DNA of 7,383 bases from contig JBFIJC010000189.1 of the NCBI GenBank assembly GCA_041600915.1, positions 1 to 7,383 of the forward strand, written 5' to 3'. A program made the translations under genes and the position numbers. The stretch's first letter is position 1, and every line of letters begins with the position of its first letter. The notes below the pieces were generated by a model that searched no databases, was not told the DNA's origin, and saw only the letters and a list, made by a program, of their open reading frames with translations. This document shows positions 1-6,638 of this stretch, in pieces. Origin of the DNA: Nitrogeniibacter sp041600915 (lineage in GTDB: Bacteria > Pseudomonadota > Gammaproteobacteria > Burkholderiales > Rhodocyclaceae).

Positions 1-953
1 AGCTGATGCCGATGTACCTGCGCTTCGTGCGCGGGGTGGTTGATTCGGCCGATCTGCCGCTGAACGTGTCGCGCGAGATTCTGCAGGAGTCGAAAGACAT
101 CGACACCCTGCGCGCCGGCTGCACCAAGAAGGTCTTGAGCCTGCTCGAAGACCTGGCCAAGAACGACGCTGAGAAGTACACCACCTTCTGGAAAGCCTTC
201 GGCAATGTGCTGAAAGAGGGCGTGGGCGAGGATTCGGCCAACCGCGAGAAGATCGCCGGCCTGTTGCGCTTCGCCTCGACGCATGCCGATACGGCCGAAC
301 AAGTCGTTACGCTGGCCGATTACATCGGCCGCATGAAGGAAGGCCAGGAGAAGATCTACTACGTCACCGCCGAGACCTTCAACGCCGCCAAGAACAGCCC
401 GCATCTCGAGGTGTTCCGCAAGAAGGGCATTGAGGTGCTGCTGCTGTCCGATCGCGTGGATGAGTGGGTGATCGGCTACCTTACCGAGTTCGACGGCAAG
501 TCGCTGCAGTCGGTCGCCAAAGGCGGCGTCGACCTCGGCGCGCTGGAAGACGAGGCCGAGAAGAAAGAAGTCGAGAAACTCGCCGACGAGTACAAGGACT
601 TGCTCGAGCGGGTCAAGACCAGCCTCGGCGAGCGCGTCAAGGATGTGCGCGTGACGCACCGCCTCACCGACTCTCCGGCCTGCCTGGTGGCCGATGAGCA
701 CGACATGGGCATGAACCTGGCACGCATCCTCAAGGCCGCCGGCCAGGAGGCGCCATCGAGCAAGCCGATCCTCGAGCTCAACCCGACCCATCCGGCAGTG
801 CAGCGACTGAACACCGAAGCCACGCACTTCGACGACTGGGCGTCGGTGCTGTTCGACCAGGCGCTATTGGCCGAAGGCGGCACGCTGGATGACCCGGCGA
901 GCTTCGTCAAGCGGACCAACGCGCTGATGCTGGCCTTGAGCAACGCGAAGTAA
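1..953 (+). CDS. htpG: Molecular chaperone HtpG (bacterial Hsp90), C-terminal part, 5' end missing
   Basis: HtpG is the cytosolic bacterial Hsp90, an ATP-dependent dimeric chaperone that remodels client proteins with the DnaK system. The reading frame is open from the left edge (first full codon at base 3) to TAA at 951-953, giving 316 residues, about half of the usual ~620-640. What is seen is the end of the middle domain and the whole C-terminal dimerisation domain. The run YLRFVRGVVDSADLPLNVSR near the left edge is a hallmark of Hsp90 middle domains. Further family blocks are EKIYYVTAE, SPHLEVFRKKGIEVLLL and the WVIGYLTEFDGK segment. The end (ASFVKRTNALMLALSNAK) is also typical. The N-terminal ATPase domain lies outside the window, so catalytic residues cannot be checked. 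No frameshift or internal stop is visible. A hairpin terminator follows, so this is probably the last gene of its transcript. Confidence 0.98.
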   Translation, partial: LMPMYLRFVRGVVDSADLPLNVSREILQESKDIDTLRAGCTKKVLSLLEDLAKNDAEKYTTFWKAFGNVLKEGVGEDSANREKIAGLLRFASTHADTAEQVVTLADYIGRMKEGQEKIYYVTAETFNAAKNSPHLEVFRKKGIEVLLLSDRVDEWVIGYLTEFDGKSLQSVAKGGVDLGALEDEAEKKEVEKLADEYKDLLERVKTSLGERVKDVRVTHRLTDSPACLVADEHDMGMNLARILKAAGQEAPSSKPILELNPTHPAVQRLNTEATHFDDWASVLFDQALLAEGGTLDDPASFVKRTNALMLALSNAK

Positions 954-1007
954 GTCAGACCGGTGACGCGCTATTGGCGCGACGCCGGAAGCAACATAAG
1001 ACGTACG

Positions 1008-1043
1008 AACGCCCCGGTGTGCCTGTAGAGGCGCCGGGGCGTT
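1008..1043 (+). terminator. Rho-independent-type terminator after htpG
   Basis: A 12-base-pair stem pairs 1008-1019 (AACGCCCCGGTG) with 1032-1043 (CGCCGGGGCGTT), with one G-T pair and a 12-base loop. It starts 54 bases after the htpG stop. The stem is very GC-rich, but only a short run of T (1042-1044) follows, so the U-tract is weak. Facing the other way it could also stop transcripts coming from the - strand ClC gene, whose stop codon lies about 130 bases to the right; this second role is inference. Confidence 0.75.
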
Positions 1044-1053
1044 TGTGCATCAA

Positions 1054-1173
1054 TGCTTGTTGAAGTGACGGCTGTGGACGCTCATCGCGCTCGGGCCAAT
1101 CCGCATCAGAGCAGCCAACGCGCACGCCGATTTGCGGTTTGGGCGCTGCAGGCTATGACCCTTCGCTGACGGA
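1054..1173. other. Gap between the htpG terminator and the ClC gene stop, with an imperfect inverted repeat
   Basis: This spacer lies between two convergent genes and I see no coding sequence in it. It contains an imperfect inverted repeat: CCAATCCGCA at 1096-1105 against TGCGGTTTGG at 1133-1142, with 9 of 10 positions pairing across a 27-base gap. It could help end transcription of the ClC gene, but no T-run follows on the - strand, so that role is unproven. Confidence 0.35.
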
Positions 1174-2709
1174 TCAACTGCTGCGCGGCGGCTCCGGCAG
1201 CGGCGGAGCGGTGGTGTCCGGTGGCCCGTCGTCCGGCTGGTTCAGTCTCGCGTCGAGCTCAGTTGGCGGCGTGTCGTCTTTGTCTGGTGGATCACCATCT
1301 TCGGCGATGGGGGTTTCAGTCTGCTTCGCCTCGCTTTTTTCCTTCTCCTCACGCGTCAGGCGCTTGAGCATGTCGATGGCCAGCGCGTCGTATAGCGGCA
1401 CGGGCGCTACCGAGCGCGAAAAGCCTTGCGCCACCACCGCCGCACCCATCAGCGGTAACAGCATCTGGTGGTTTGCGGTCATTTCCATGACGATGACGAA
1501 AGAGGTGATGGGTGACTGGGTGATGCCGGCCAGGAAGGCCACCGTGCCGAGGACCAGAATGGCCGGGTTGTGGTCGATGCCAAGCATGACGGCTACGTTG
1601 GCACCGAGTCCGGCGCCGATGGCCAGCGCGGGTGCAAAAATGCCGCCGGGAATGCCGCTGATGAAGGCGATCCAGATGACGGCCGCCTTGGCAAACATGA
1701 AATAGATCGGCAGATCGGCCGTGCCTTCGAGCGCCGCCTTGGATTCGGCATAGCCCGTACCCCAGGTCATGCCGCCGGTCGATAGACCGATGATTGCGGT
1801 AGCCAGGCCACAGGCCGCGGCAAAGGCGACGGGGCGTTCGCGCTTGAACAAACCCATGCGACCGGGCAGGCCGCGTGATGAGGCGACCAGCAATCGTGTG
1901 GAAATGCCGCCAGCCAGGCCGCCGAGCACACCGCACAAGAGCACCGGCCACAGGCCATCGGGCCATGTGACGGCGGCAGGCGTGCGGCCGAAGTAGGTGT
2001 AGTTGCCGAGAATGGCAAGTGACATCAAACCGGCAAAGATGACGGCCAGGAGCGTGGTGCTGTTGGCACGAAAAGCACGGTAGCGCGATAACTCTTCGAT
2101 GGCGAACATGATGCCGCCCAGTGGCGTGTTGAATGCCGAGGCAACGCCGGCGCCACCGCCGGCAACAATCAAGTCTTTGGTGGGGGCGATTCGGCCGTTT
2201 TTACGCTTGCCGCTGATCAGGTGAAGAATCGATGCCCCGACCTGCACTGACGGGCCTTCGCGGCCGATCGAGGCGCCGGAGAGGAGGCCGAGCAAGGTGA
2301 GGATGATCTTGCCGAAAATGATGCGTACCGACAGCAGGCGTTTGCGAATGGCGCTGTCTTCGGTCAGGGATGCGGCGATGGCCTGCGGAATGCCGCTGCC
2401 TTCGCAGCCCGGAAAGAAGCGTCGGGTGAGCCAGCTGATGAGTGCAAAGCCCGCAGGGGCGATGATCAGGCTGGACCACCAGGCCAGATGCACGACTTCG
2501 CTGTGGATTTCGATGGCCAGGTCGGCGCCGATGGCGAAGACGATGGCCGACAGACCGGCGAGGAGCGCGATACCAACGAATAAAATCCGGTTTTGCCAGC
2601 GGCTGAAGGACAGCCAGGGCATGGCGAAACGAAAACCTCGGCGTGTGAGGTTGCTGAAGGCGCGGAATTTTCCGCCGGACGTGGTCTTGGGAGAGCCGTT
2701 TTTCGGCAT
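1174..2709 (-). CDS. ClC-family chloride channel/transporter, probable Cl-/H+ antiporter
   Basis: This is an inner-membrane protein of the ClC family, which moves chloride and often exchanges it for protons. Numbered from the ATG at 2709 it has 511 residues. All family signatures are present in order: GSGIP at 104-108 (anion-site serine S105), GREGP at 149-153 (gating glutamate E151), IEEL with E206 in the place of the inner proton glutamate E203 of E. coli ClC-ec1, GGIFAP near 355-360, and Y440 in a PLY motif like ClC-ec1 Y445. E151 and E206 are 55 residues apart, exactly as E148 and E203 are. Keeping both glutamates favours an antiporter over a channel. There is no CBS domain. The last ~60 residues are a charged, then proline/aspartate-rich tail. 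The start is uncertain: the frame is also open to GTG at 2766 (530 residues), and ATG at 2622 is possible. None has a clear ribosome binding site. I chose 2709 because it gives numbering close to ClC-ec1. It lies downstream of the LysE gene on the same strand. Confidence 0.93.
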   Translation of the reverse strand: MPKNGSPKTTSGGKFRAFSNLTRRGFRFAMPWLSFSRWQNRILFVGIALLAGLSAIVFAIGADLAIEIHSEVVHLAWWSSLIIAPAGFALISWLTRRFFPGCEGSGIPQAIAASLTEDSAIRKRLLSVRIIFGKIILTLLGLLSGASIGREGPSVQVGASILHLISGKRKNGRIAPTKDLIVAGGGAGVASAFNTPLGGIMFAIEELSRYRAFRANSTTLLAVIFAGLMSLAILGNYTYFGRTPAAVTWPDGLWPVLLCGVLGGLAGGISTRLLVASSRGLPGRMGLFKRERPVAFAAACGLATAIIGLSTGGMTWGTGYAESKAALEGTADLPIYFMFAKAAVIWIAFISGIPGGIFAPALAIGAGLGANVAVMLGIDHNPAILVLGTVAFLAGITQSPITSFVIVMEMTANHQMLLPLMGAAVVAQGFSRSVAPVPLYDALAIDMLKRLTREEKEKSEAKQTETPIAEDGDPPDKDDTPPTELDARLNQPDDGPPDTTAPPLPEPPRSS

Positions 2710-2833
2710 TCTGTCTGTTTTTTGGCCGTATCTGGGGTAAATGGCGAGGCGTTTCAAGCTTAACACGCCGCGCCCCGCTGTTTTATGCCAAACCCGTCTT
2801 AAACCGCTCCCCTTAAGGATTTCAGGCGCGGTC

Positions 2834-3430
2834 TCACTGACTCAGGGCGAGCCATAGTGCGGTGCCGGCAAGTGCCAGTCCCATGATGCTGTCAAAACCG
2901 CGGCGGCGGATCGGGTCGGCCAGTTGGTGGCGTATCGAAGATCCGGCGATCGCCCAGCACGCAATGCAGGGCAGATTCGTCAGAGCAGTGACCAGTGCCA
3001 CTTGTGCAATTGCCGCCTCGGGCGTGGTGTCAGTCGGCAAGAACGCAGCATTGATGGTCAGCGCCATCATCCATGCTTTTGGATTCACCCATTGAAACAG
3101 CGCCGCCCCGGCGAAGCTCAAGGGCTGGCCTGCGGTGCTGTGTTCCGGCCCGCGCGGTGGCCGCAGCAGGCGCAGCGCGAGCCAGAGCAGATAGCCAACG
3201 GCCAGTACGCGCATGACAAGGGTGATTGCCGGGTGCTGCTGAATCAGCGTGGCGATGCCCGCGCCGACCAGAGCGATCTGAACGGCCAGGCCGGCGCTGA
3301 TGCCGAACATGTGCGGCATCGTGGCGCGAAAACCCGCGCTTGCGCCGGCCGTTGCGAGCATGATGTTGTTGGGGCCGGGCGTGATCGACGCGATCACGAC
3401 AAAACTCAGCAGGGGGAGCAGGTCGAGCAT
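2834..3430 (-). CDS. LysE/RhtB-family amino-acid exporter (LysE family translocator)
   Basis: This is a small inner-membrane exporter of the LysE/RhtB family, whose members use the proton gradient to expel amino acids or similar compounds. The protein has 198 residues, normal for the family. The family signature PGPNN is at 18-22, after a hydrophobic first helix, and the conserved NPKAW block is at 116-120. About six hydrophobic segments can be seen (roughly 1-20, 42-63, 69-89, 105-130, 138-165 and 178-198). I chose ATG at 3428-3430 over ATG at 3455-3457 because AAAGG lies about 8-9 bases before it on the - strand, while the earlier codon has no such site and would add nine non-hydrophobic residues. 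The substrate cannot be told from sequence. The gene is divergent from the hydroxybutyryl-CoA dehydrogenase gene. A ClC gene follows downstream on the same strand, with 67 bases to its most upstream possible start, so the two could be co-transcribed. Confidence 0.92.
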   Translation of the reverse strand: MLDLLPLLSFVVIASITPGPNNIMLATAGASAGFRATMPHMFGISAGLAVQIALVGAGIATLIQQHPAITLVMRVLAVGYLLWLALRLLRPPRGPEHSTAGQPLSFAGAALFQWVNPKAWMMALTINAAFLPTDTTPEAAIAQVALVTALTNLPCIACWAIAGSSIRHQLADPIRRRGFDSIMGLALAGTALWLALSQ

Positions 3431-3471
3431 GATGAGACCTTTGGCAGGGAGTGTCATGCAGTGTGGCCAAG

Positions 3472-3481
3472 TGACGCGTCA
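3472..3481. promoter_or_regulatory. Short perfect palindrome upstream of the LysE-family gene
   Basis: TGACGCGTCA is a perfect 10-base palindrome about 42 bases before the chosen LysE start, in the divergent intergenic region (3431-3640). An outer inverted repeat, CATGCAG (3455-3461) and CTGCATG (3488-3494), surrounds it, with a centre displaced by about two bases. It could be a regulator site for the exporter gene, but no regulator gene is adjacent and short palindromes arise by chance in GC-rich DNA. Confidence 0.25.
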
Positions 3482-3549
3482 GGCGCCCTGCATGCCTTGC
3501 CCGCGCGGTGCGACATTGGCCCGGTGCTTTGGCCGGCACAGTTCAGTGT

Positions 3550-3578
3550 TTGGCAGACGCAGCGAACTGGAGTAGAGT
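3550..3578 (+). promoter_or_regulatory. Predicted sigma70-type promoter of the hbd gene
   Basis: A -35 box TTGGCA (3550-3555, five of six consensus bases) and a -10 box TAGAGT (3573-3578, four of six) are separated by exactly 17 bases. The predicted transcription start is near 3585, giving a leader of about 55 bases before the ATG at 3641. Nothing else in the region between the LysE and hbd genes matches as well. The start would fall inside the inverted repeat at 3583-3600. This is a prediction from consensus only. Confidence 0.5.
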
Positions 3579-3582
3579 TTTG

Positions 3583-3600
3583 CCATACGCAACGGTATGG
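3583..3600. promoter_or_regulatory. Putative operator: perfect inverted repeat over the predicted hbd transcription start
   Basis: CCATAC (3583-3588) and GTATGG (3595-3600) form a perfect 6+6 inverted repeat with a 6-base spacer. It begins five bases after the predicted -10 box, a typical place for a repressor to block transcription. The size and symmetry suit a dimeric regulator, for example of the TetR or GntR type, which often control acyl-CoA metabolism genes. No regulator is encoded nearby, so the partner is unknown. A weak RNA hairpin is the alternative reading. Confidence 0.45.
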
Positions 3601-3640
3601 ATTGCTTGCGTTCGGACAGTGTCATATTTTGGAGAAGAGA

Positions 3641-4489
3641 ATGGATATCAAGAGAATCGGCGTGGTGGGCTCTGGCACCATGGGTAACGGGATCGCTCAG
3701 GCTTTTGCTGTTGCCGGTGTTCGCGTGGTGATGACGGACATCGCCCAGGCCGCACTCGATAAAGCGGTTGCGACGATATCGGGCAGTCTCGATCGTCTGA
3801 TCAAGAAAGAGAAGATGACCGCCGAGGACAAGCAGGCTGCGCTGGCCTTGCTCGAAACGTCCACCGACTTGTCGGCGCTGTCTGATTGCGATCTGATCGT
3901 CGAGGCCGCCACTGAAAATCTGGACATCAAGCTCAAGCTGTTCGCGCAACTCGACAAGATCGCCCGTGCCGACGCCGTGCTGGCCTCCAATACCTCGTCC
4001 ATTTCGATCACCAAGCTGGCAGCGGCAACGGGTCGCCCGGCGCAAGTGATCGGCATGCACTTTTTCAACCCGGTGCCGATGATGGCGCTGGTTGAGCTGA
4101 TCCGTGGCCTGCAGACCAGCGACGCGACCTACGCGCTCACCGAGAGCGCTGTGGCCAAGGTAGGCAAGACGCCGGTGCAGGTGCGCAACAGCGCCGGATT
4201 CGTGGTCAATCGGATGCTGTGCCCGATGATCAACGAAGCCATCTTTACCCTGCAAGAAGGCCTGGCCTCGGCCGAGGACATCGACACCGCCATGAAGCTC
4301 GGCGCCAATCACCCCATCGGCCCGCTCGCGCTGTGCGATCTGATTGGCCTGGACGTGCAACTGGCTGTCATGCAGGTCTTGTTCGAAGGCTTCAAGGATC
4401 CCAAGTATCGTCCGGCGCCGCTGCTGGTCGAAATGGTCGAGGCCGGTTACCTCGGTCGCAAGACGGGCAAGGGTTTCTTTAGCTACTAA
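3641..4489 (+). CDS. hbd: 3-hydroxybutyryl-CoA dehydrogenase
   Basis: This cytosolic enzyme oxidises (S)-3-hydroxybutyryl-CoA (or similar short-chain 3-hydroxyacyl-CoA) to acetoacetyl-CoA with NAD+, or runs in reverse, in beta-oxidation, butyrate or hydroxybutyrate metabolism. It has 282 residues, the standard length for stand-alone members (Hbd, PaaH, FadB2). The Rossmann motif GSGTMG is at 10-15, and D33 at the end of the second strand fits NAD rather than NADP. The catalytic residues line up at one constant offset with human HADH: S119, H140 (in HFFNPVP), E152 and N190 (in NSAGFVVNR). The C-terminal helical domain ends with LGRKTGKGFF. ATG 3641 is chosen because GGAG at 3631-3634 is well placed and the Rossmann fold starts just after it. 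The frame stays open far upstream, but that part is antisense to the exporter gene. No thiolase or enoyl-CoA hydratase gene is adjacent, so the exact pathway is open. Symbol hbd is used in the generic sense. Confidence 0.96.
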   Translation: MDIKRIGVVGSGTMGNGIAQAFAVAGVRVVMTDIAQAALDKAVATISGSLDRLIKKEKMTAEDKQAALALLETSTDLSALSDCDLIVEAATENLDIKLKLFAQLDKIARADAVLASNTSSISITKLAAATGRPAQVIGMHFFNPVPMMALVELIRGLQTSDATYALTESAVAKVGKTPVQVRNSAGFVVNRMLCPMINEAIFTLQEGLASAEDIDTAMKLGANHPIGPLALCDLIGLDVQLAVMQVLFEGFKDPKYRPAPLLVEMVEAGYLGRKTGKGFFSY

Positions 4490-4497
4490 GTGCTCGC

Positions 4498-4526
4498 GCA
4501 TCGCCCGGTGCAATGCCGGGCGATGC
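4498..4526 (+). terminator. Hairpin terminator after hbd
   Basis: A perfect 11-base-pair stem pairs 4498-4508 (GCATCGCCCGG) with 4516-4526 (CCGGGCGATGC), with a 7-base loop. It starts eight bases after the hbd stop codon. No T-run follows, so it may act as a weak intrinsic terminator or as an RNA 3' end stabiliser. Its place directly after the gene supports a role at the 3' end. Confidence 0.6.
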
Positions 4527-4539
4527 CTGTGTCACAAAA

Positions 4540-4555
4540 GGATTGTTCGCAATCC
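4540..4555 (+). other. Small perfect hairpin with TTCG loop between hbd and manC
   Basis: GGATTG (4540-4545), TTCG (4546-4549) and CAATCC (4550-4555) make a perfect 6-base-pair hairpin with a four-base loop, following a run of four A. It lies 14 bases after the hbd hairpin and about 60 bases before manC. It could be an operator for manC, since weak promoter-like boxes (TTCGCA at 4546-4551 and CATATT at 4569-4574, 17 bases apart) overlap it, or a second RNA hairpin at the hbd 3' end. Neither role is shown. Confidence 0.35.
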
Positions 4556-4614
4556 GTTATCATCACGCCATATTTGACGCTGCACGCGTGTGCGGCCGTA
4601 TTGTGGAGTGATTG

Positions 4615-6060
4615 ATGCAGTTACAGCCTGTCATCCTGTCTGGCGGATCCGGTACCCGGCTCTGGCCCTTGTCGCGGGAACAATATCCCAAGCAATTGCT
4701 GGCGCTCGCCGGTGAAGAGACCATGCTGCAAGCCACGGCCTTGCGGCTCGATGGCTTGTCGGGCGAGTTTGTCGTGGCCGACTGCCCGGTCGTGGTGTGC
4801 AATGAAGACTATCGCTTCATGACGGCCGAGCAGTTGCACGCGATCGGCAAGTCCAGCGACCGGATCATTCTTGAACCCGTTGGGCGCAACACCGCGCCGG
4901 CGCTGACGCTGGCGGCTTTGTCGGCGATCAGCGATGGCGGCGATCCTCTGCTGCTGGTGATGCCGGCTGACCATGTCATTGGCGATCGGAGTGCCTATCA
5001 GCAGGCGGTGGTGATCGGTGCGCGCATGGCGGCTAAGGGCGCGATGGTCACCTTTGGCATCGTGCCCGAGCGCGCCGAAACCGGTTACGGCTATATCCGC
5101 TGCGGCGCTGAGGCGGCCGAGGGCGTGCGGGCAATTGCCGAGTTTGTCGAGAAGCCCGACATGCCGACGGCCGAGCGCTATGTGGCGAGCGGCGACTACC
5201 TCTGGAATAGCGGCATTTTTCTGGTGCAGGCGAGCGTCTGGTTGCGTGCGATGGCCGCGCTTCAGCCGGCGATTCTGTCGGCCTGCGAGCAGTCAATGGC
5301 GGCCTGCCGCCGTGACGCCGATTTCGTTCGTGTCGATGCCGAAGCGTTTGCTGCCTGCCCATCGGACTCTATCGACTACGCGGTGATGGAGCATCTGGCT
5401 GCGCGAGCTGATCTGGGCATTCAAGGCGTGGTTGTGCCGCTTGCCGCCGCCTGGTCTGACCTGGGCGCCTGGGATGCCTTGTGGGCGATCGCCGACAAGG
5501 ATGCGCAAGGCAATTCGGGGCAGGGGGACGTGCTGTTCGAAGATGCCGAGGGCAGTCTGGCCATTGCGACCGATCGCTTGGTGGCCTGCATCGGGGTGCG
5601 TGATCTGGTGGTGGTTGAAACGCCGGACGCGGTCATGGTGCTGAACAAGTCGCGCACGCAGGACGTGAAGAAGATCGTCGCGCGACTCAAGGCCGAGAAG
5701 CGACCGCAAGCGTCAGCGCACCGAAAGATCCATCGTCCCTGGGGCTACTACGACTCAATCGATAGCGGCGCGCGCTTCCAGGTCAAGCGCATCGTGGTCA
5801 ACCCCGGCGCGTCTCTGAGCTTGCAGATGCACCACCACCGCGCTGAGCACTGGATCGTGGTGAGTGGGACCGCCCGCGTGACGCGCGGCGAGGAGACCTT
5901 CCTGCTGGGCGAGAACCAGTCGACCTATATTCCGCTGGGTACGACGCATCGACTCGAGAACCCGGGTCGGCTGCCGCTTGAGATGATCGAGGTGCAGTCG
6001 GGCAGCTATCTGGGTGAGGACGACATCGTCCGTTTTGAGGACACCTACGGGCGGCAGTGA
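4615..6060 (+). CDS. manC: Mannose-1-phosphate guanylyltransferase / mannose-6-phosphate isomerase (bifunctional, ManC/AlgA type)
   Basis: This cytosolic enzyme makes GDP-mannose from mannose-1-phosphate and GTP. In bifunctional members it also interconverts fructose-6-phosphate and mannose-6-phosphate. GDP-mannose feeds surface polysaccharides and GDP-fucose/rhamnose sugars. The protein has 481 residues, the usual length. The N-terminal nucleotidyltransferase domain opens with GGSGTRLWPLSR (10-21) followed by YPKQ, and has FVEKPD at 177-182 and LWNSGIF after it. The C-terminal type II isomerase cupin begins near 369 (HRKIHRPWGYY) and carries QMHHHRAEHW, with candidate metal ligands H406, H408, E411 and H445. 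Both activities therefore look intact. ATG 4615 is preferred over the TTG directly before it because GGAG at 4605-4608 is six bases away. No phosphomannomutase or glycosyltransferase gene is in the window, so it stands apart from any polysaccharide cluster seen here. It runs into the convergent gene, overlapping by 16 bases. Confidence 0.96.
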   Translation: MQLQPVILSGGSGTRLWPLSREQYPKQLLALAGEETMLQATALRLDGLSGEFVVADCPVVVCNEDYRFMTAEQLHAIGKSSDRIILEPVGRNTAPALTLAALSAISDGGDPLLLVMPADHVIGDRSAYQQAVVIGARMAAKGAMVTFGIVPERAETGYGYIRCGAEAAEGVRAIAEFVEKPDMPTAERYVASGDYLWNSGIFLVQASVWLRAMAALQPAILSACEQSMAACRRDADFVRVDAEAFAACPSDSIDYAVMEHLAARADLGIQGVVVPLAAAWSDLGAWDALWAIADKDAQGNSGQGDVLFEDAEGSLAIATDRLVACIGVRDLVVVETPDAVMVLNKSRTQDVKKIVARLKAEKRPQASAHRKIHRPWGYYDSIDSGARFQVKRIVVNPGASLSLQMHHHRAEHWIVVSGTARVTRGEETFLLGENQSTYIPLGTTHRLENPGRLPLEMIEVQSGSYLGEDDIVRFEDTYGRQ

Positions 6061-6626
6061 TCGTCGGGGGTTGTCGGCTCCGGCGTAAAGCCGAAGCGGG
6101 CGGCCACCTCGCTTCGGCGGATGGGTGCCAGTGGGATCCATCCGCTCGCGAGGGCAAGGCCGGCACCGCTTGGCCAGTGATCGGCGTCGAGCAGGCTTTC
6201 GGGGTCAATGGCCACGCCGCTGATGCTGCGGAAGCGCTCGATCATGAGGGCCAGATCCGCATCGTGCAGCAGGCCGATTTGATTCGCCGGGCCGCAGATC
6301 AAAAGGCTGCCTTCTTCATCCAGCCAGGCGGCACTCGGCTCGGCAAAGCGCTCGCCGGTGTGTGTCGTTAAGCCGCCATCCGCATCGAGGCGATACACCC
6401 AGGGGGTGTAGGCCAGCGATACGAAAACCTGTTGCGGGCCGTTCTGGAAATACCAGCGGCCTTCGGTGTCGGCAAGATAGTTGCGGCCGATGAAGCGTGC
6501 CAGCCCGGTGTGCTCTACCGGGGTGTCGGCAATGCGCCAAAGGCCGCGGGCGTCCAGCGACAACCATCCGAATACGGCCGGGACGTCCGGCCATTTCGCC
6601 ATGGCTGCCCGAACAGCCTCATCCAT
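6045..6626 (-). CDS. Uncharacterised conserved-looking protein encoded directly downstream of bamD
   Basis: I cannot assign a function. The protein has 193 residues, no signal peptide and no membrane segment, so it is probably cytosolic. It resembles uncharacterised proteobacterial DUF-type proteins in which a short N-terminal sheet region is rich in W, G and aromatic residues: FGWLSLDARGLWRI (about 19-32), the NYLADTEGRWYFQNGPQ stretch (49-65), and VFVSLAYTPWVYRLD after it. A second region, AWLDEEGSLLICG, and a C-terminal acidic, proline-containing part follow; the family number is not claimed. Its ATG (6624-6626) is 12 bases after the bamD stop, with no strong ribosome binding site between, so the two are probably one transcript with coupled translation. 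Its stop (6045-6047) lies inside the 3' end of manC. Codon use and GC content are like the neighbours. The open frame, dense spacing and protein-like composition make it a real gene. Confidence 0.85.
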   Translation of the reverse strand: MDEAVRAAMAKWPDVPAVFGWLSLDARGLWRIADTPVEHTGLARFIGRNYLADTEGRWYFQNGPQQVFVSLAYTPWVYRLDADGGLTTHTGERFAEPSAAWLDEEGSLLICGPANQIGLLHDADLALMIERFRSISGVAIDPESLLDADHWPSGAGLALASGWIPLAPIRRSEVAARFGFTPEPTTPDDHCRP

Positions 6627-6638
6627 GGCGACGGGTTC

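Noticed and set aside
1139..1705. 188-residue + strand open frame opposite the ClC gene
   Set aside because: It is Ser/Gly-rich low-complexity sequence produced by reading the opposite strand of the proline/aspartate tail and membrane helices; the ClC signatures on the - strand are decisive.
3602..3628. Alternative hbd promoter TTGCTT / CATATT
   Set aside because: The spacing is 15 bases and transcription would start inside the ribosome binding site; the boxes at 3550-3578 fit better.
2924..3640. Long + strand open frame that runs in frame into hbd and would add 239 residues to its N-terminus
   Set aside because: It is antisense to the clear LysE-family gene, has no family features (many Q, R and H residues as in shadow frames), and the ATG at 3641 has a good ribosome binding site directly before the Rossmann fold at the normal family length.
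3479..4513. 344-residue - strand open frame opposite hbd
   Set aside because: It mirrors hbd codons, is rich in H, R and Q, and shows no recognisable domain. In GC-rich genes such antisense frames are common.
6074..6094. TCGGCT...AGCCGA hairpin just after manC as its terminator
   Set aside because: The stem is only six base pairs, has no T-run, and lies within the coding sequence of the convergent gene.
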